Source of the DNA: Micromonospora musae
GTDB lineage: Bacteria; Actinomycetota; Actinomycetes; Mycobacteriales; Micromonosporaceae
NCBI RefSeq assembly: GCF_003626635.1
Contig: NZ_RAZT01000008.1
Span: forward strand, 1-64,000
Length of the DNA stretch: 64,000 nucleotides
Direction of reading: 5' to 3'
Below the pieces are notes generated by a model. The model was not told the DNA's origin, searched no databases, and worked only from the letters and a program-made list of their open reading frames with translations. This document shows, piece after piece, positions 32,876 to 41,780 of the stretch. Positions within the stretch are counted from its first letter, which is position 1; every line of letters starts with the position of its first letter. The position numbers were made by a program, and so were the translations under genes.

Positions 32876-34549
32876 ATGCAGGCGAGAAGGCTTAGAACGG
32901 CCGTCGCGATCGCGGCCGTCACCGCCCTGGCGGTAGGGGCCGCCGGGTGCGCGGAGAGTGAGCGTGACGGCGACAGCGGAGAGGCCAAGACCGGCGGCAC
33001 CTTCATCTTCGCGGGTGCCGGTGACCCGAAGAACTTCGATCCGAGCTTCAACGACGACGGGGAGTCGTTCCGGGTAATCCGGCAGATGTTCGACACCCTG
33101 GTCACCCACAAGCCGGGCACCGCGGAGCTGACGGGCGGCCTGGCCGAGAGCTGGGAGCACGACGCGTCCGGCAAGGTCTGGACCTTCAAGCTGCGCCAGG
33201 GCGTGAAGTTCCACGACGGTACGCCGCTCAACGCGGCAGCGGTCTGCTACAACTTCGACCGCTGGTACAACATGAAGGGCGCCGCGGCCCAGGCGAACAT
33301 GATCTACTACATGGACACCTTCGGCGGGTTCGCCAAGAACGAGGCCGAGGGTGCCGGCGAGTCGATCTACAACAAGTGCGAGGCCAAGGACGACGGCACC
33401 GCCGTCCTGACCTTGAACCGGTACAAGGGTGCCTTCCCCGGCGCCTTCGCGCTGACCTCGCTCTCGATCGCGAGCCCCGAGGCGCTGAAGAAGTACGACG
33501 CCGACACGGTCACGCAGAACGGTGACTCGTTCGCGTACAGCGCGTTCGCCAACGAGCACCCGGTGGGCACCGGTCCGTTCACCTTCGGCGGCTGGGACAA
33601 GGCCAAGGGTGAGATCACCCTGAACAAGAACCCGGACTACTGGGGTGACAAGGCCAAGGTCGACAAGCTGATCATCAAGATCATCAAGGACGAGAACACC
33701 CGCAAGCAGGAGCTGCGGGCCGGTACCGTCCACGGCATCGACTTCCCGGCCCCCGCCGACCGCAAGGCGCTCGCCGACGAGGGCTTCCAGGTCATCGACC
33801 GCCCGGCCTTCAACATCCTCTACCTGGGCATCAACCAGAAGAACCCGAAGCTGAAGGACCTGCGGGTGCGCCAGGCGATCGCCTACGCGCTCAACCGTCA
33901 GCAGCTGGTGCAGACCAAGGGCCCGGGTGGCTCGAAGGTCGCCGACGAGTTCCTGCCGGACACCGTGCTCGGCTACGCCCCGGACGTGCAGAAGTACGCG
34001 TACGACCCGGAGAAGGCCAAGCAGCTGCTCAAGGAGGCCGGCGCCGAGAACCTGACGCTGAACTTCTACTACCCGCCGGACGTCACCCGGCCGTACATGC
34101 CGAACCCGCAGGAGATCTTCACCATCCTCGCCAACGACCTGCAGGCCGTCGGCATCAAGGTGAACGGTGTGCCGCGTCCGTGGAACGGTGGCTTCAAGGA
34201 CGACGTGCAGACGTTCGGCAAGCACGACCTGCACATCCTCGGCTGGACCGGTGACTACAACGACCCGGGCAACTTCGTCGGGACGTTCTTCGGCCGGGCC
34301 AAGGCGGAGTTCGGCGACCAGGCGATGACCGAGATGTTCGAGGCCATCACCAAGGCCGACGGCACCGTCGACGAGGCGGCCAAGAAGGCCGCCTGGGAGC
34401 AGGTCAACCGGGACATCGCCAGCAAGTGGCTGCCGGCCGTTCCGGTCTGGCACGCCCCGCCGGCCATCGTCGTCACCAAGGACGTCGAGGGCATGGTGGC
34501 GAGCCCGCTGACCGACGAGCGGTTCAACACCGTCAGCGTCAAGCAGTGA
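32876..34549 (+). CDS. ABC transporter substrate-binding lipoprotein, peptide type (SBP_bac_5)
   Basis: A 557-aa protein starting at ATG 32876 after GAGGTGAGAG. The lipoprotein signal ends at VGAAGC (Cys25). The mature part is a family 5 solute-binding protein: LAESWEHDASGKVWTFKLRQGVKFHDGTPLNA is the classic signature region (residues about 90-121), with later GTGPF and LRVRQAIAYALNRQQLV. It captures di- or oligopeptides outside the membrane and delivers them to the permeases encoded next. The 97-bp gap after it holds a hairpin that can give more binding protein than permease. Confidence 0.95.
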   Translation: MQARRLRTAVAIAAVTALAVGAAGCAESERDGDSGEAKTGGTFIFAGAGDPKNFDPSFNDDGESFRVIRQMFDTLVTHKPGTAELTGGLAESWEHDASGKVWTFKLRQGVKFHDGTPLNAAAVCYNFDRWYNMKGAAAQANMIYYMDTFGGFAKNEAEGAGESIYNKCEAKDDGTAVLTLNRYKGAFPGAFALTSLSIASPEALKKYDADTVTQNGDSFAYSAFANEHPVGTGPFTFGGWDKAKGEITLNKNPDYWGDKAKVDKLIIKIIKDENTRKQELRAGTVHGIDFPAPADRKALADEGFQVIDRPAFNILYLGINQKNPKLKDLRVRQAIAYALNRQQLVQTKGPGGSKVADEFLPDTVLGYAPDVQKYAYDPEKAKQLLKEAGAENLTLNFYYPPDVTRPYMPNPQEIFTILANDLQAVGIKVNGVPRPWNGGFKDDVQTFGKHDLHILGWTGDYNDPGNFVGTFFGRAKAEFGDQAMTEMFEAITKADGTVDEAAKKAAWEQVNRDIASKWLPAVPVWHAPPAIVVTKDVEGMVASPLTDERFNTVSVKQ

Positions 34550-34571
34550 CGCCGATCGGCTGACGCCGTAG

Positions 34572-34619
34572 GCGGAATCGGCCCGGGTTGGGGGTTTCCC
34601 CCGCCCGGGCCGATTCCGC
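34572..34619 (+). terminator. intra-operon hairpin after the substrate-binding protein gene
   Basis: GCGGAATCGGCCCGGG (34572-34587) and CCCGGGCCGATTCCGC (34604-34619) form a perfect 16-bp stem with no T tail. It is a probable attenuator or RNA-stabilising structure. Confidence 0.75.
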
Positions 34620-34646
34620 GACCATCGAGAGTCTGGTGTGTGAGAG

Positions 34647-35654
34647 ATGTTGCGAGTCATAGTCCGCCGCCTGCTACAGCTGGTGGTGACGCTGATAGCG
34701 CTGTCGGCGCTGATCTTCATCTGGCTGCGGAACCTGCCCGGCGGCCCGGTCGACGCGCTGCTCGGTGAGCGGGCCACCCCTGAGACCCGCGCCCTGCTGA
34801 CGAAGGCGCTCGGCTACGACCAGCCGATCCACGTGCAGTACGGCAAGTTCATGCAGCGGATCCTGACCGGGGACTTCGGCAACTCGATCCGCACCGGCGA
34901 TCCCGTCATCGAGGTGATCGGCCGGGCCTTCCCCGCCACCTTCGAGCTGGCCCTTGCCGCGATGGTCATCGCGGTCGGCCTCGGCATCCCGCTCGGCTAC
35001 CTCGCGGCCCGCTGGCGCGGCCGGTCGCTCGACCACCTGACCGTGGTGGGCACGCTGCTCGGCATCTCGATCCCGATCTTCTTCCTGGGCTACCTGCTCA
35101 AGGACGTCTTCACCCAGAACATCCACTGGTTCCCCCCGTCCGGTCGGGTCGGCATCGGGCTGGACAACACCAACATCACCGGCTTCTTCGTCCTCGACGG
35201 ACTGCTCACCCGGGAGTTCGACGCGGCGGCGGACGCGCTCTGGCATCTGATCCTGCCGGCACTCACCCTCGCCACCATCCCGCTGGCGGTCATCGTCCGG
35301 ATGACCCGGGCGAGCGTGCTCGACGTGCTCAACGAGGACTACGTACGCACCGCCGAGGCCAAGGGCCTTCGGCACCGCACCATCCGGAAGCGACACATCC
35401 TGCGCAACGCGCTGCTGCCGGTGGTCACGACCATCGGTCTGCAGACCGGCGCGCTGCTCTCCGGCGCGGTCCTCACCGAGAAGGTCTACAACTGGGGCGG
35501 CCTCGGCACCCTGATCACCGACTCGATCACCGGCAGCCGTGACTACCCCGTGCTCCAGGCACTGATCCTGCTGGCCGCGTTTGTCTTCGTGGTGGTCAAC
35601 CTGCTGGTCGACCTCTCCTACGCCTTCATCGACCCGAGGGTGCGTGTGCGATGA
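34647..35654 (+). CDS. peptide ABC transporter permease, DppB type
   Basis: A 335-aa permease with six helices. It starts MLRVIVRRLLQLVVTLIALSALIF, the DppB/OppB N-terminal signature, followed by a long extracellular loop. The EAA coupling loop is ARTAEAKGLRHRTI-like (RTAEAKGLRHRTIRKRHIL, about residues 233-251). It forms the membrane channel with the DppC-type protein. The stop overlaps the next start by 4 bases. The usual ATG start at 34647 follows GTGAGAG. Confidence 0.95.
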   Translation: MLRVIVRRLLQLVVTLIALSALIFIWLRNLPGGPVDALLGERATPETRALLTKALGYDQPIHVQYGKFMQRILTGDFGNSIRTGDPVIEVIGRAFPATFELALAAMVIAVGLGIPLGYLAARWRGRSLDHLTVVGTLLGISIPIFFLGYLLKDVFTQNIHWFPPSGRVGIGLDNTNITGFFVLDGLLTREFDAAADALWHLILPALTLATIPLAVIVRMTRASVLDVLNEDYVRTAEAKGLRHRTIRKRHILRNALLPVVTTIGLQTGALLSGAVLTEKVYNWGGLGTLITDSITGSRDYPVLQALILLAAFVFVVVNLLVDLSYAFIDPRVRVR

Positions 35655-36664
35655 CCGAACCCACCACGCAGGCAGGTACCCCGGCTCCCCGGCGCAAGGA
35701 CGAGCGTCCGGGCGGCGGGAACCTCAACCGGCTCGGCGACCGCAAGAAGGCGCGCCTGGAGGAGCTGGCCCGGGCCAGCTCCGGCAAGGGCGGCGTCAGC
35801 CTCTTCCGGGACGCGCTGCGCCGGCTGCGGCGGAACCCCGCCGCGATCGTCGGCGCCACCATCATCGGGCTCTTCGTGCTCGTGGCGATCTTCGCGCCGC
35901 TCATCGCCCCGCACGACCCGGTGCAGCGCTTCGACGAGTTGACCAGCAAGCTCGCGGCCGACAACATCCCCGGACCCACCGACGGATTCCCGCTCGGCTC
36001 CGACGAGCTGGGCCGGGACCTGCTCTCCCGCCTGATCTACGGCAGCCGACAGACGCTCTTCGTGGGCGTCCTCGCCACCCTCATCGGGCTCGCCATCGGT
36101 GTGCTGTTCGGCGCGATCGCCGGCGCCTTCGGCGGCTGGGTGGACAACATCCTCATGCGGGTCACCGACGTGATGCTGGCCCTGCCCGCCCTGCTGCTGG
36201 CGATCACGCTGGTCGCCCTCGCCAGTCGGTCGAGCCAGTGGACGGTCATCATGGCGGTGGCCATCGTCAACGTGCCGATCTTCGCTCGGCTGCTGCGCGG
36301 ATCGATGCTCGCCCAGCGGGAGAGCGACCACGTGTTGGCCGCCCGGGCGCTCGGCGTGAAGCAGCGCAGCATCGTCCTGCGCCACATGCTCCCCAACGCC
36401 ATGACGGCGGTGATCGTGCAGGCCACGCTGACGCTCTCCGTCGCGATCATCGAGGCCGCGTCGCTCTCCTTCCTCGGCCTCGGCGACCCGGACCGGGACC
36501 GGGCCGAGTGGGGCGCGATGCTCGGCGACGCCGGCGTCCGCTACTTCGAGGTACGCCCCGAACTGGCCTACTACCCGGCGCTGGCGATCATCGTCGTCGC
36601 GCTCGGCTTCACCCTGCTCGGTGAGGCGATGCGTGAGGCCATCGACCCGAAGAACCGGCGGTGA
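35651..36664 (+). CDS. peptide ABC transporter permease, DppC type
   Basis: A 337-aa permease. A charged cytoplasmic N-terminus of about 65 residues precedes six helices. The OppC_N-like segment (DALRRLRRNPAAIVGATIIGLFVLVAIFAP) is clear, as are the LGSDELGRDLLSRLIYGSRQTL motif and the EAA loop (LAARALGVKQRSIVLRHMLPN). ATG at 35651 overlaps the previous gene by 4 bases. It pairs with the DppB-type permease. Confidence 0.95.
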   Translation: MTEPTTQAGTPAPRRKDERPGGGNLNRLGDRKKARLEELARASSGKGGVSLFRDALRRLRRNPAAIVGATIIGLFVLVAIFAPLIAPHDPVQRFDELTSKLAADNIPGPTDGFPLGSDELGRDLLSRLIYGSRQTLFVGVLATLIGLAIGVLFGAIAGAFGGWVDNILMRVTDVMLALPALLLAITLVALASRSSQWTVIMAVAIVNVPIFARLLRGSMLAQRESDHVLAARALGVKQRSIVLRHMLPNAMTAVIVQATLTLSVAIIEAASLSFLGLGDPDRDRAEWGAMLGDAGVRYFEVRPELAYYPALAIIVVALGFTLLGEAMREAIDPKNRR

Positions 36665-36737
36665 CGACGATGCGAGACGACAGCGTCGGCCGACGGCGGC
36701 CGCGAGGAACGGACCAGCACGGTGAGGAAGTGACCCG

Positions 36738-37724
36738 ATGAGCCTGCTCGACGTACGAGATCTGAGCGTCGTGTTCCAGCGGCGCGGCGAGCAGCCGTTC
36801 ACGGCGGTCGACAAGGTCAGCTTCACGGTGGAGCCGGGGCAGACCGTCGGCCTGGTCGGCGAGTCGGGCTGCGGCAAGAGCGTGACCAGCCTGGCGATCA
36901 TGGGTCTGCTCCCCAAGCGCGGCAACAAGGTCGACGGGGAGGTGCTCTTCGACGGCACCGACCTGCTGAAGTTGCGGCGCGACGACATGCGGGACCGGCG
37001 CGGCCGGGACATCGGCATGATCTTCCAGGACCCGCTCTCCTCGCTGAACCCGGTCATCCCGATCGGCGTCCAGGTCGCCGAGGTCCTCGAACGGCACCAG
37101 GGGCGCGACCGCAAGCAGGCGCTGCGCGAGGCACGCGAGCTGCTGGACGCGGTCGGCATCCCCGACCCGGACCGGCGGCTCAAGGAGTACCCGCACCAGA
37201 TCTCCGGCGGTATGCGCCAGCGGGCGCTGATCGCCATCGCGCTGGCCTGCAAGCCGCGGCTGCTGATCGCCGACGAGCCGACCACCGCGCTGGACGTGAC
37301 CATCCAGGCGCAGATCCTGACGCTGCTCAAGCAGTTGGTGGACGACACCGGGACCGCGCTCATCATGATCACTCACGATCTGGGTGTGGTGGCCGGCCTC
37401 TGCGACACGGTCAACGTGCTCTACGGCGGCAAGGTGGTGGAGCGGGCCCGGCGGCACGAGCTGTTCGCGCAGCCCCGGCACCCGTACACGCACGGGCTGC
37501 TCAACTCCGTGCCCCGGCTCGACTCGATCCGCGGCGAGCGGCTGCACGCGATCCGCGGCTCGGTGGCCGACAACATCCCGTGGGGGGAGGGCTGCGCCTT
37601 CGCGCCGCGCTGCGACAACGTTGTCGACGCGTGCCTCGAAGGACCGCCCCCGCTCGAACCCACCGCCACCGGCGGCGACCTGCGCTGCAACAACCCCGTT
37701 TCCGAGGAGGTGGCGGTACCGTGA
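36738..37724 (+). CDS. peptide ABC transporter ATP-binding protein, DppD type
   Basis: A 328-aa ATPase. Walker A is GESGCGKS, the Q-loop is FQDPLSSLNPV, the signature is ISGGMRQRALIAIAL, Walker B is LLIADEPTTALDV, and the H-loop is MITHDLGVV. The C-terminal oligopeptide domain carries the Cys motif CAFAPRCDNVVDAC...LRC, which in this family can hold an iron-sulfur cluster. It powers peptide uptake with the DppF-type partner and overlaps it by 4 bases. The 73-bp gap before it is the longest within the permease-ATPase part of the operon. Confidence 0.95.
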   Translation: MSLLDVRDLSVVFQRRGEQPFTAVDKVSFTVEPGQTVGLVGESGCGKSVTSLAIMGLLPKRGNKVDGEVLFDGTDLLKLRRDDMRDRRGRDIGMIFQDPLSSLNPVIPIGVQVAEVLERHQGRDRKQALREARELLDAVGIPDPDRRLKEYPHQISGGMRQRALIAIALACKPRLLIADEPTTALDVTIQAQILTLLKQLVDDTGTALIMITHDLGVVAGLCDTVNVLYGGKVVERARRHELFAQPRHPYTHGLLNSVPRLDSIRGERLHAIRGSVADNIPWGEGCAFAPRCDNVVDACLEGPPPLEPTATGGDLRCNNPVSEEVAVP

Positions 37725-38818
37725 CCGAGCGGACCGGACCACTGGTCGAACTGCGTGACGTGAAGGTCCACTTCCCGATCAAGAGCGGCGTGGTCTTCGA
37801 CCGCACCGTCGGCTACGTCTACGCGGTGGACGGCGTCTCGCTCTCCATCAACGCGGGTGAGACGTACGGGCTCGTCGGCGAGTCGGGCTGCGGCAAGTCG
37901 ACGCTCGGCCGGGGCCTGCTGCGGCTGGTCGAGCCGACGGACGGCGAGATCGTCTTCGACGGCACGGACGTCCGCGCGCTCAAGGGCGAGACGATGCGCC
38001 GGGCCCGACGGCGGATGCAGATGATCTTCCAGGACCCGCTCTCCAGCCTGGACCCGCGCCAGTCCGTGGAGTCGTTGCTGGTGGAGGGTCTCAAGGCGCA
38101 CGGGCTGGCGAACGACAAGGCGGAGACGAGCCGGCGGCTGCGCGAGGCGCTGGAGGCGGTCGGCCTGCCCGCCTCGGCGCTCACGAAGTACCCGCACGAG
38201 TTCTCCGGCGGCCAGCGTCAGCGGATCGGGATCGCCCGGGCGCTGGTGCTCGACCCGGACCTGATCGTCGCCGACGAGCCGGTCTCCGCGCTCGACGTGT
38301 CGATCCAGGCACAGGTGCTCAACCTGCTCAAGGACCTGCAGGCCGAGCGGGGCCTCACGTATCTGATCATCGCGCACGACCTGGCGGTGGTCCGGCACGT
38401 CGCGGACATCGTCGGGGTGATGTACCTGGGCGGGCTGGTCGAGGAGGCCTCCAGCGAGGATCTCTACCGCGAGCCGATGCACCCGTACACCCGGGCGCTG
38501 ATGTCGGCGGTGCCGGTGCCGGACCCGGTGGTGGAGGATCGCCGCGAGCGGATCCTGCTCGCCGGCGACCTGCCTTCGCCGTCGAACCCGCCGGCCGGCT
38601 GCCGCTTCCACACCCGCTGCCCCTGGGCGCAGCCGACCCGCTGCGGCGACGAACGGCCGGCGCTGCGCGAGGTGACCTCGGGCCACCGGGTGGCCTGCCA
38701 CTTCGCCGAGGAGATCGCCGCCGGACGGATCCGGCCGCACGAGGTGGAGCCGGAGCTGGTCCGGCCGGCCGACGGGGCGGCCCCCGGTGACCCGGGCGAA
38801 CTGATCCCGACGCTCTGA
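37721..38818 (+). CDS. peptide ABC transporter ATP-binding protein, DppF type
   Basis: A 365-aa ATPase from GTG 37721 (GTGA overlap with the DppD-type gene; the longer frame has no support). Walker A is GESGCGKSTLGRGLLRL, the Q-loop is FQDPLSSLDPR, the signature is FSGGQRQRIGIARAL, Walker B is LIVADEPVSALDVS, and the H-loop is IIAHDLAVV. The C-terminal oligopeptide motif is CRFHTRCPWAQPTRC...VACHF. It completes the five-gene peptide importer. A roughly 40-residue acidic tail extends beyond the usual end. Confidence 0.95.
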   Translation: MTERTGPLVELRDVKVHFPIKSGVVFDRTVGYVYAVDGVSLSINAGETYGLVGESGCGKSTLGRGLLRLVEPTDGEIVFDGTDVRALKGETMRRARRRMQMIFQDPLSSLDPRQSVESLLVEGLKAHGLANDKAETSRRLREALEAVGLPASALTKYPHEFSGGQRQRIGIARALVLDPDLIVADEPVSALDVSIQAQVLNLLKDLQAERGLTYLIIAHDLAVVRHVADIVGVMYLGGLVEEASSEDLYREPMHPYTRALMSAVPVPDPVVEDRRERILLAGDLPSPSNPPAGCRFHTRCPWAQPTRCGDERPALREVTSGHRVACHFAEEIAAGRIRPHEVEPELVRPADGAAPGDPGELIPTL

Positions 38819-38863
38819 CCGCCCGGCCGGTGGTCGCGCCGCCGGCCGCCACCGGCGGAACGT

Positions 38864-38899
38864 GATGCCGCAGAGGCAGCTCGATGCCTCTGCGGCATC
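38864..38899 (+). terminator. terminator of the peptide transporter operon
   Basis: GATGCCGCAGAGGCA (38864-38878), loop GCTCGA, and the exact complement (38885-38899). The 15-bp stem is perfect. Confidence 0.85.
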
Positions 38900-38941
38900 C
38901 GGCGTCCGAGCCCCGGTGCGCGGGCCGGGACGGCCTTGCAA

Positions 38942-39054
38942 CCTGCCGGGAGCGTTCAGCCCTCCGAGCGGGATGGCCCGGAGACCTGCCGGGAGCGCTC
39001 AGCCCTCCGGGCGGGACGGCTTGACCTGCCGGAAGCGCTCAGCCCTCCGGGCGG
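38942..39054. repeat. three tandem copies of about 40 bp containing a gene 3' end
   Basis: Copies starting at 38942, 38985 and 39025 share CCTGCCGGGAGCG(T/C)TCAGCCCTCCG(A/G)GCGG. The third copy contains the real stop codon and last codons of the minus-strand gene 39039-39497, so the gene 3' end has been duplicated twice downstream. Confidence 0.8.
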
Positions 39055-39497
39055 TCGAGCAGGCCGACGGCGATGCCGTGCACCGCGTCCAGTCCGGCCG
39101 GATCCGGCAGGGCGGCCCGACCGCCGGTGACCGTGTACCACTCGTCGGCGTCCTTGTACTGCACCGTGAGGGCGACCTGCCCGTCGGTGTACTCGGTCCG
39201 CAGGGTCAGCTCGCCGGTGACGACGCCGACCTCGTCGGTCATCACCCCACCCGGACCGGCCACGATATCGGTACTCCGGCTCTGCGGGGCACCCGCGACG
39301 GAGGTGCCGGCACCCGCCGCGGGGACGCCGCTCTCCGCGTCCGCCTGCATTCCGGCGCCGGGCACCGCCGTGGTGGCGGCCGCCGGCCCGTCGGCGTTCA
39401 TGCCGGCGCCGGGCACCGTTCCCGGCGCTCCGGCGTCGCCGTCCGCGTTCATGCCGGCCGTCGTCGGCTCCGGCCCGGTTCCCCCGCGCGCACTCAT
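39039..39497 (-). CDS. repeat-containing partner of the secreted HNH protein, function unknown
   Basis: A 152-aa protein. The ATG at 39497 overlaps the stop of the HNH gene (ATGA), so it is translationally coupled as the second gene. The N-terminal half contains three variants of a short repeat (TTAGMNADG, PGAGMNADG, PGAGMQADA) in Ala/Gly-rich, presumably disordered sequence. The C-terminal 75 residues look folded (GVVTGELTLRTEYTDGQVALTVQYKD). No signal peptide or membrane segment. I recognise no family. Coupling to a nuclease gene raises the possibility of a protective or regulatory role, but nothing in the sequence proves it. Confidence 0.6.
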   Translation of the reverse strand: MSARGGTGPEPTTAGMNADGDAGAPGTVPGAGMNADGPAAATTAVPGAGMQADAESGVPAAGAGTSVAGAPQSRSTDIVAGPGGVMTDEVGVVTGELTLRTEYTDGQVALTVQYKDADEWYTVTGGRAALPDPAGLDAVHGIAVGLLDRPEG

Positions 39498-40138
39498 GCA
39501 CAGCCCTCCAGCATGTCGGTCAGGGCGGTCTTCTCGGCGCTGGTCACCGTCAACCGCCAGTGGTGCTTGACGGTTACCCAGTCTTCGGCGTACTGGCACC
39601 AGTACGACCGGTTCGCCGGTTTCCACTGGGCCGGGTCCTGGTCGCCCTTCGACCGGTTGGAGGATGCGGAGACCGCGATGAGCTGCGGACGGCTGGTGTC
39701 GTTGGCGAAGTCGCCGCGATCGGTGTCGTCCCACTCGTCCGCGCCCGAGCGCCACGCGTTGGCCAGCGGGACGACGTGGTCGATGTCGACGTCGGAGGGG
39801 TCGGTGAAGGTCCGGCCGTCGTAGGCGCTCTCCCACCGGCCGCCGACCACGTTGCAGCCGGAGAGCTTGATGTTCTCCCCGTCACGCTTCAGCACGGTGT
39901 CGCGTACGTCGCAGTTCGTGCCGGTGTCCCGCCAGTGCGGGAACCGCGCCCGGCTGTAGCCCTTCATCGAGCCGGCGCTGGCGACGGTGAGCTGGCCGAG
40001 CATCTCCGCCGCGTTGCCGCCGGTGCTGCTCGGCGCGGCCTCCGGCTCGTCCACGGGCATGCAGCCGGTCACGCCGAGCGTCAGCGTCGCGGCGAGCACG
40101 GCCGCCGCGGCCGCGCGCGGTCCTGATCTGGTACGCAC
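39494..40138 (-). CDS. secreted HNH endonuclease family lipoprotein (DUF1524/GmrSD C-terminal type)
   Basis: A protein of about 214 aa. GTG at 40138 is preferred because GGAGAGG lies 8 bases before it; GTG 40147 is also in frame. The lipoprotein signal ends at LGVTGC. The nuclease core shows DIDHVVPLANAWRSGA (HNH first His), then FANDTSRPQLIAVSASSNRSKGDQDPAQW with the conserved Asn and Lys-Gly-Asp, and a C-terminal YWCQYAEDWVTVKHHW segment. This is the actinobacterial extracellular-nuclease version of the DUF1524 family. It is probably attached to the outside of the membrane and degrades nucleic acid for nutrients or competition. Confidence 0.85.
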   Translation of the reverse strand: MRTRSGPRAAAAAVLAATLTLGVTGCMPVDEPEAAPSSTGGNAAEMLGQLTVASAGSMKGYSRARFPHWRDTGTNCDVRDTVLKRDGENIKLSGCNVVGGRWESAYDGRTFTDPSDVDIDHVVPLANAWRSGADEWDDTDRGDFANDTSRPQLIAVSASSNRSKGDQDPAQWKPANRSYWCQYAEDWVTVKHHWRLTVTSAEKTALTDMLEGCA

Positions 40139-40246
40139 AGACGACACCTCTCCAGCTTGCGGGCTTCCGGCGATCCCGCACAGTACCCAAGCACGGTTTC
40201 GGCGTTTCGTGGCGTCTCACAGATGGTGAGTGGATGATGGGTACCC

Positions 40247-41740
40247 GTGTCTCAACCCTCACCTGCCCTGCGGATAGGTACCGCCGCTGGTCGCGGGACC
40301 CTGCTCGCCACGGTCCTCGCCTCCGGAATCGTCTTCCTCGACAGCACCGTGGTCAACGTGGCGCTGCCCCGGCTCGGCTCCGACCTGCACGCCACCGTGG
40401 CCGACCTCCAGTGGACCGTCAACGGCTACATGCTGATGCTCGCCGCGTTCGTGCTGCTCGGCGGGTCGCTCGGGGACCGGTTCGGCCGACGCCGGATCTT
40501 CCTGCTCGGGGTGGTCTGGTTCACCGCCGCGTCCATGCTCTGCGGCCTGGCGCAGGGAACCGGCTGGCTGATCGGCGCCCGGTTCCTCCAGGGCGCCGGC
40601 GGCGCCCTGCTCACCCCCGGCTCACTCTCGGTGCTCCAGGCCAGCTTCCACCCGGACGACCGGGGCCGGGCGATCGGCGCCTGGTCGGGGCTCTCCGGCG
40701 TCTCCACGGCGATCGGCCCGTTCATCGGCGGCTGGTTGATCGACGCGCTCTCCTGGCGATGGATCTTCTTCCTGAACCTGCCGCTCGCGGTCCTCGTGGT
40801 GCTGGCCACGCTGCGCTGGGTGCCGGAGAGCCGCGACGAGGACGCGTCGCGGACCCGCGTCGAGGGCGACCGGCACCGGCGGTTCGACGTGGCCGGCGCC
40901 CTGCTCGGGGCGCTGGCCCTGGGCGGGGTCACGTACGCGCTGATCGACGCGCCCGACCGTGGCTTCGGCGCGCCGCCGGTGTGGGGTTCGGCGCTGCTCG
41001 GGCTGGTCGCGGGAGTGGCGTTCGTGCTGCTGGAACGGCACCGGGGCGAGGCCGCGATGCTGCCCACCGGGCTCTTCGGCAGCCGGCTCTTCTCGGTGCT
41101 GAACATCTTCACGGTGGTCGTCTACGCCGCGCTCAGCGGCTTCACCTTCTTCTTCGCCGTCTACCTGCAGAACGTGCTCGGCTGGTCGGCGCTGCTCACC
41201 GGGGTCGCGCTGCTGCCGTGGACCCTGCTGATGCTGGTGGGCTCGGCCCGGGCGGGGGCGCTCGCGGCCCGGATCGGGCCTCGGCTGCCGCTGACCGTGG
41301 GTCCGGTGGTGGCCGCCGCCGGGCTGCTGCTGTTGCGGCGGGTCAGCCCCGGCGCGTCGTACTGGACGGACGTGCTGCCCGGAGTGCTGCTCTTCGGCGC
41401 CGGGCTGACCCTGGTCGTGGCGCCGCTCACCGCGTCCGTGCTGGCCGCGGCGGCGGACCGGTTCGCGGGCGTGGCCAGCGGGTTCAACAACGCCGCGGCC
41501 CGGGCCGGCGGCCTGCTCGCGGTGGCCGCGCTGCCGCTGCTGGTCGGGCTCTCCGGCGAGGGGTACGAGCAGCACGCCGCCCTGGCCGACGCGTTCCGCG
41601 GCGCGCTGCTCTGGTGTGCGGGTCTGCTGCTGGCCGGCTCGGTGCTGGCCCTCCTGCTGATCCACCGGCCGCCGCGGGAGGCGCCACCCTCCCAGCCCTG
41701 CCCCACGCTCCCGGTCTCGACCCCGCCGGCGAAGAGCTGA
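40247..41740 (+). CDS. MFS transporter, DHA2 (EmrB/QacA) family drug exporter
   Basis: A 497-aa protein with about 14 helices. Typical motifs are LDSTVVNVALPRLGSDL (helix 1, motif D1), LGGSLGDRFGRRR (motif A) and SGLSGVSTAIGPFIGGWL (motif C, antiporter signature). By family it exports drugs or secondary metabolites using protons. GTG at 40247 follows ATGGGTACCC without a strong ribosome site. It is divergent from the HNH gene, 108 bp apart, and no regulator is adjacent. Confidence 0.93.
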   Translation: MSQPSPALRIGTAAGRGTLLATVLASGIVFLDSTVVNVALPRLGSDLHATVADLQWTVNGYMLMLAAFVLLGGSLGDRFGRRRIFLLGVVWFTAASMLCGLAQGTGWLIGARFLQGAGGALLTPGSLSVLQASFHPDDRGRAIGAWSGLSGVSTAIGPFIGGWLIDALSWRWIFFLNLPLAVLVVLATLRWVPESRDEDASRTRVEGDRHRRFDVAGALLGALALGGVTYALIDAPDRGFGAPPVWGSALLGLVAGVAFVLLERHRGEAAMLPTGLFGSRLFSVLNIFTVVVYAALSGFTFFFAVYLQNVLGWSALLTGVALLPWTLLMLVGSARAGALAARIGPRLPLTVGPVVAAAGLLLLRRVSPGASYWTDVLPGVLLFGAGLTLVVAPLTASVLAAAADRFAGVASGFNNAAARAGGLLAVAALPLLVGLSGEGYEQHAALADAFRGALLWCAGLLLAGSVLALLLIHRPPREAPPSQPCPTLPVSTPPAKS

Positions 41741-41742
41741 GG

Positions 41743-41774
41743 CGCAGGGGCCTCCGGCGGACGGAGGCCCCTGC
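41743..41774. terminator. bidirectional terminator between the MFS gene and leuA
   Basis: GCAGGGGCCTCCG (41743-41755) and CGGAGGCCCCTGC (41762-41774) form a perfect 13-bp stem between the convergent genes. Confidence 0.85.
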
Positions 41775-41780
41775 CCGGTG

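Noticed and set aside
32852..34777. 641-codon minus-strand frame opposite the substrate-binding protein gene
   Set aside because: Shadow of a clear lipoprotein gene; Val/Asp/Leu-rich with no recognisable fold.
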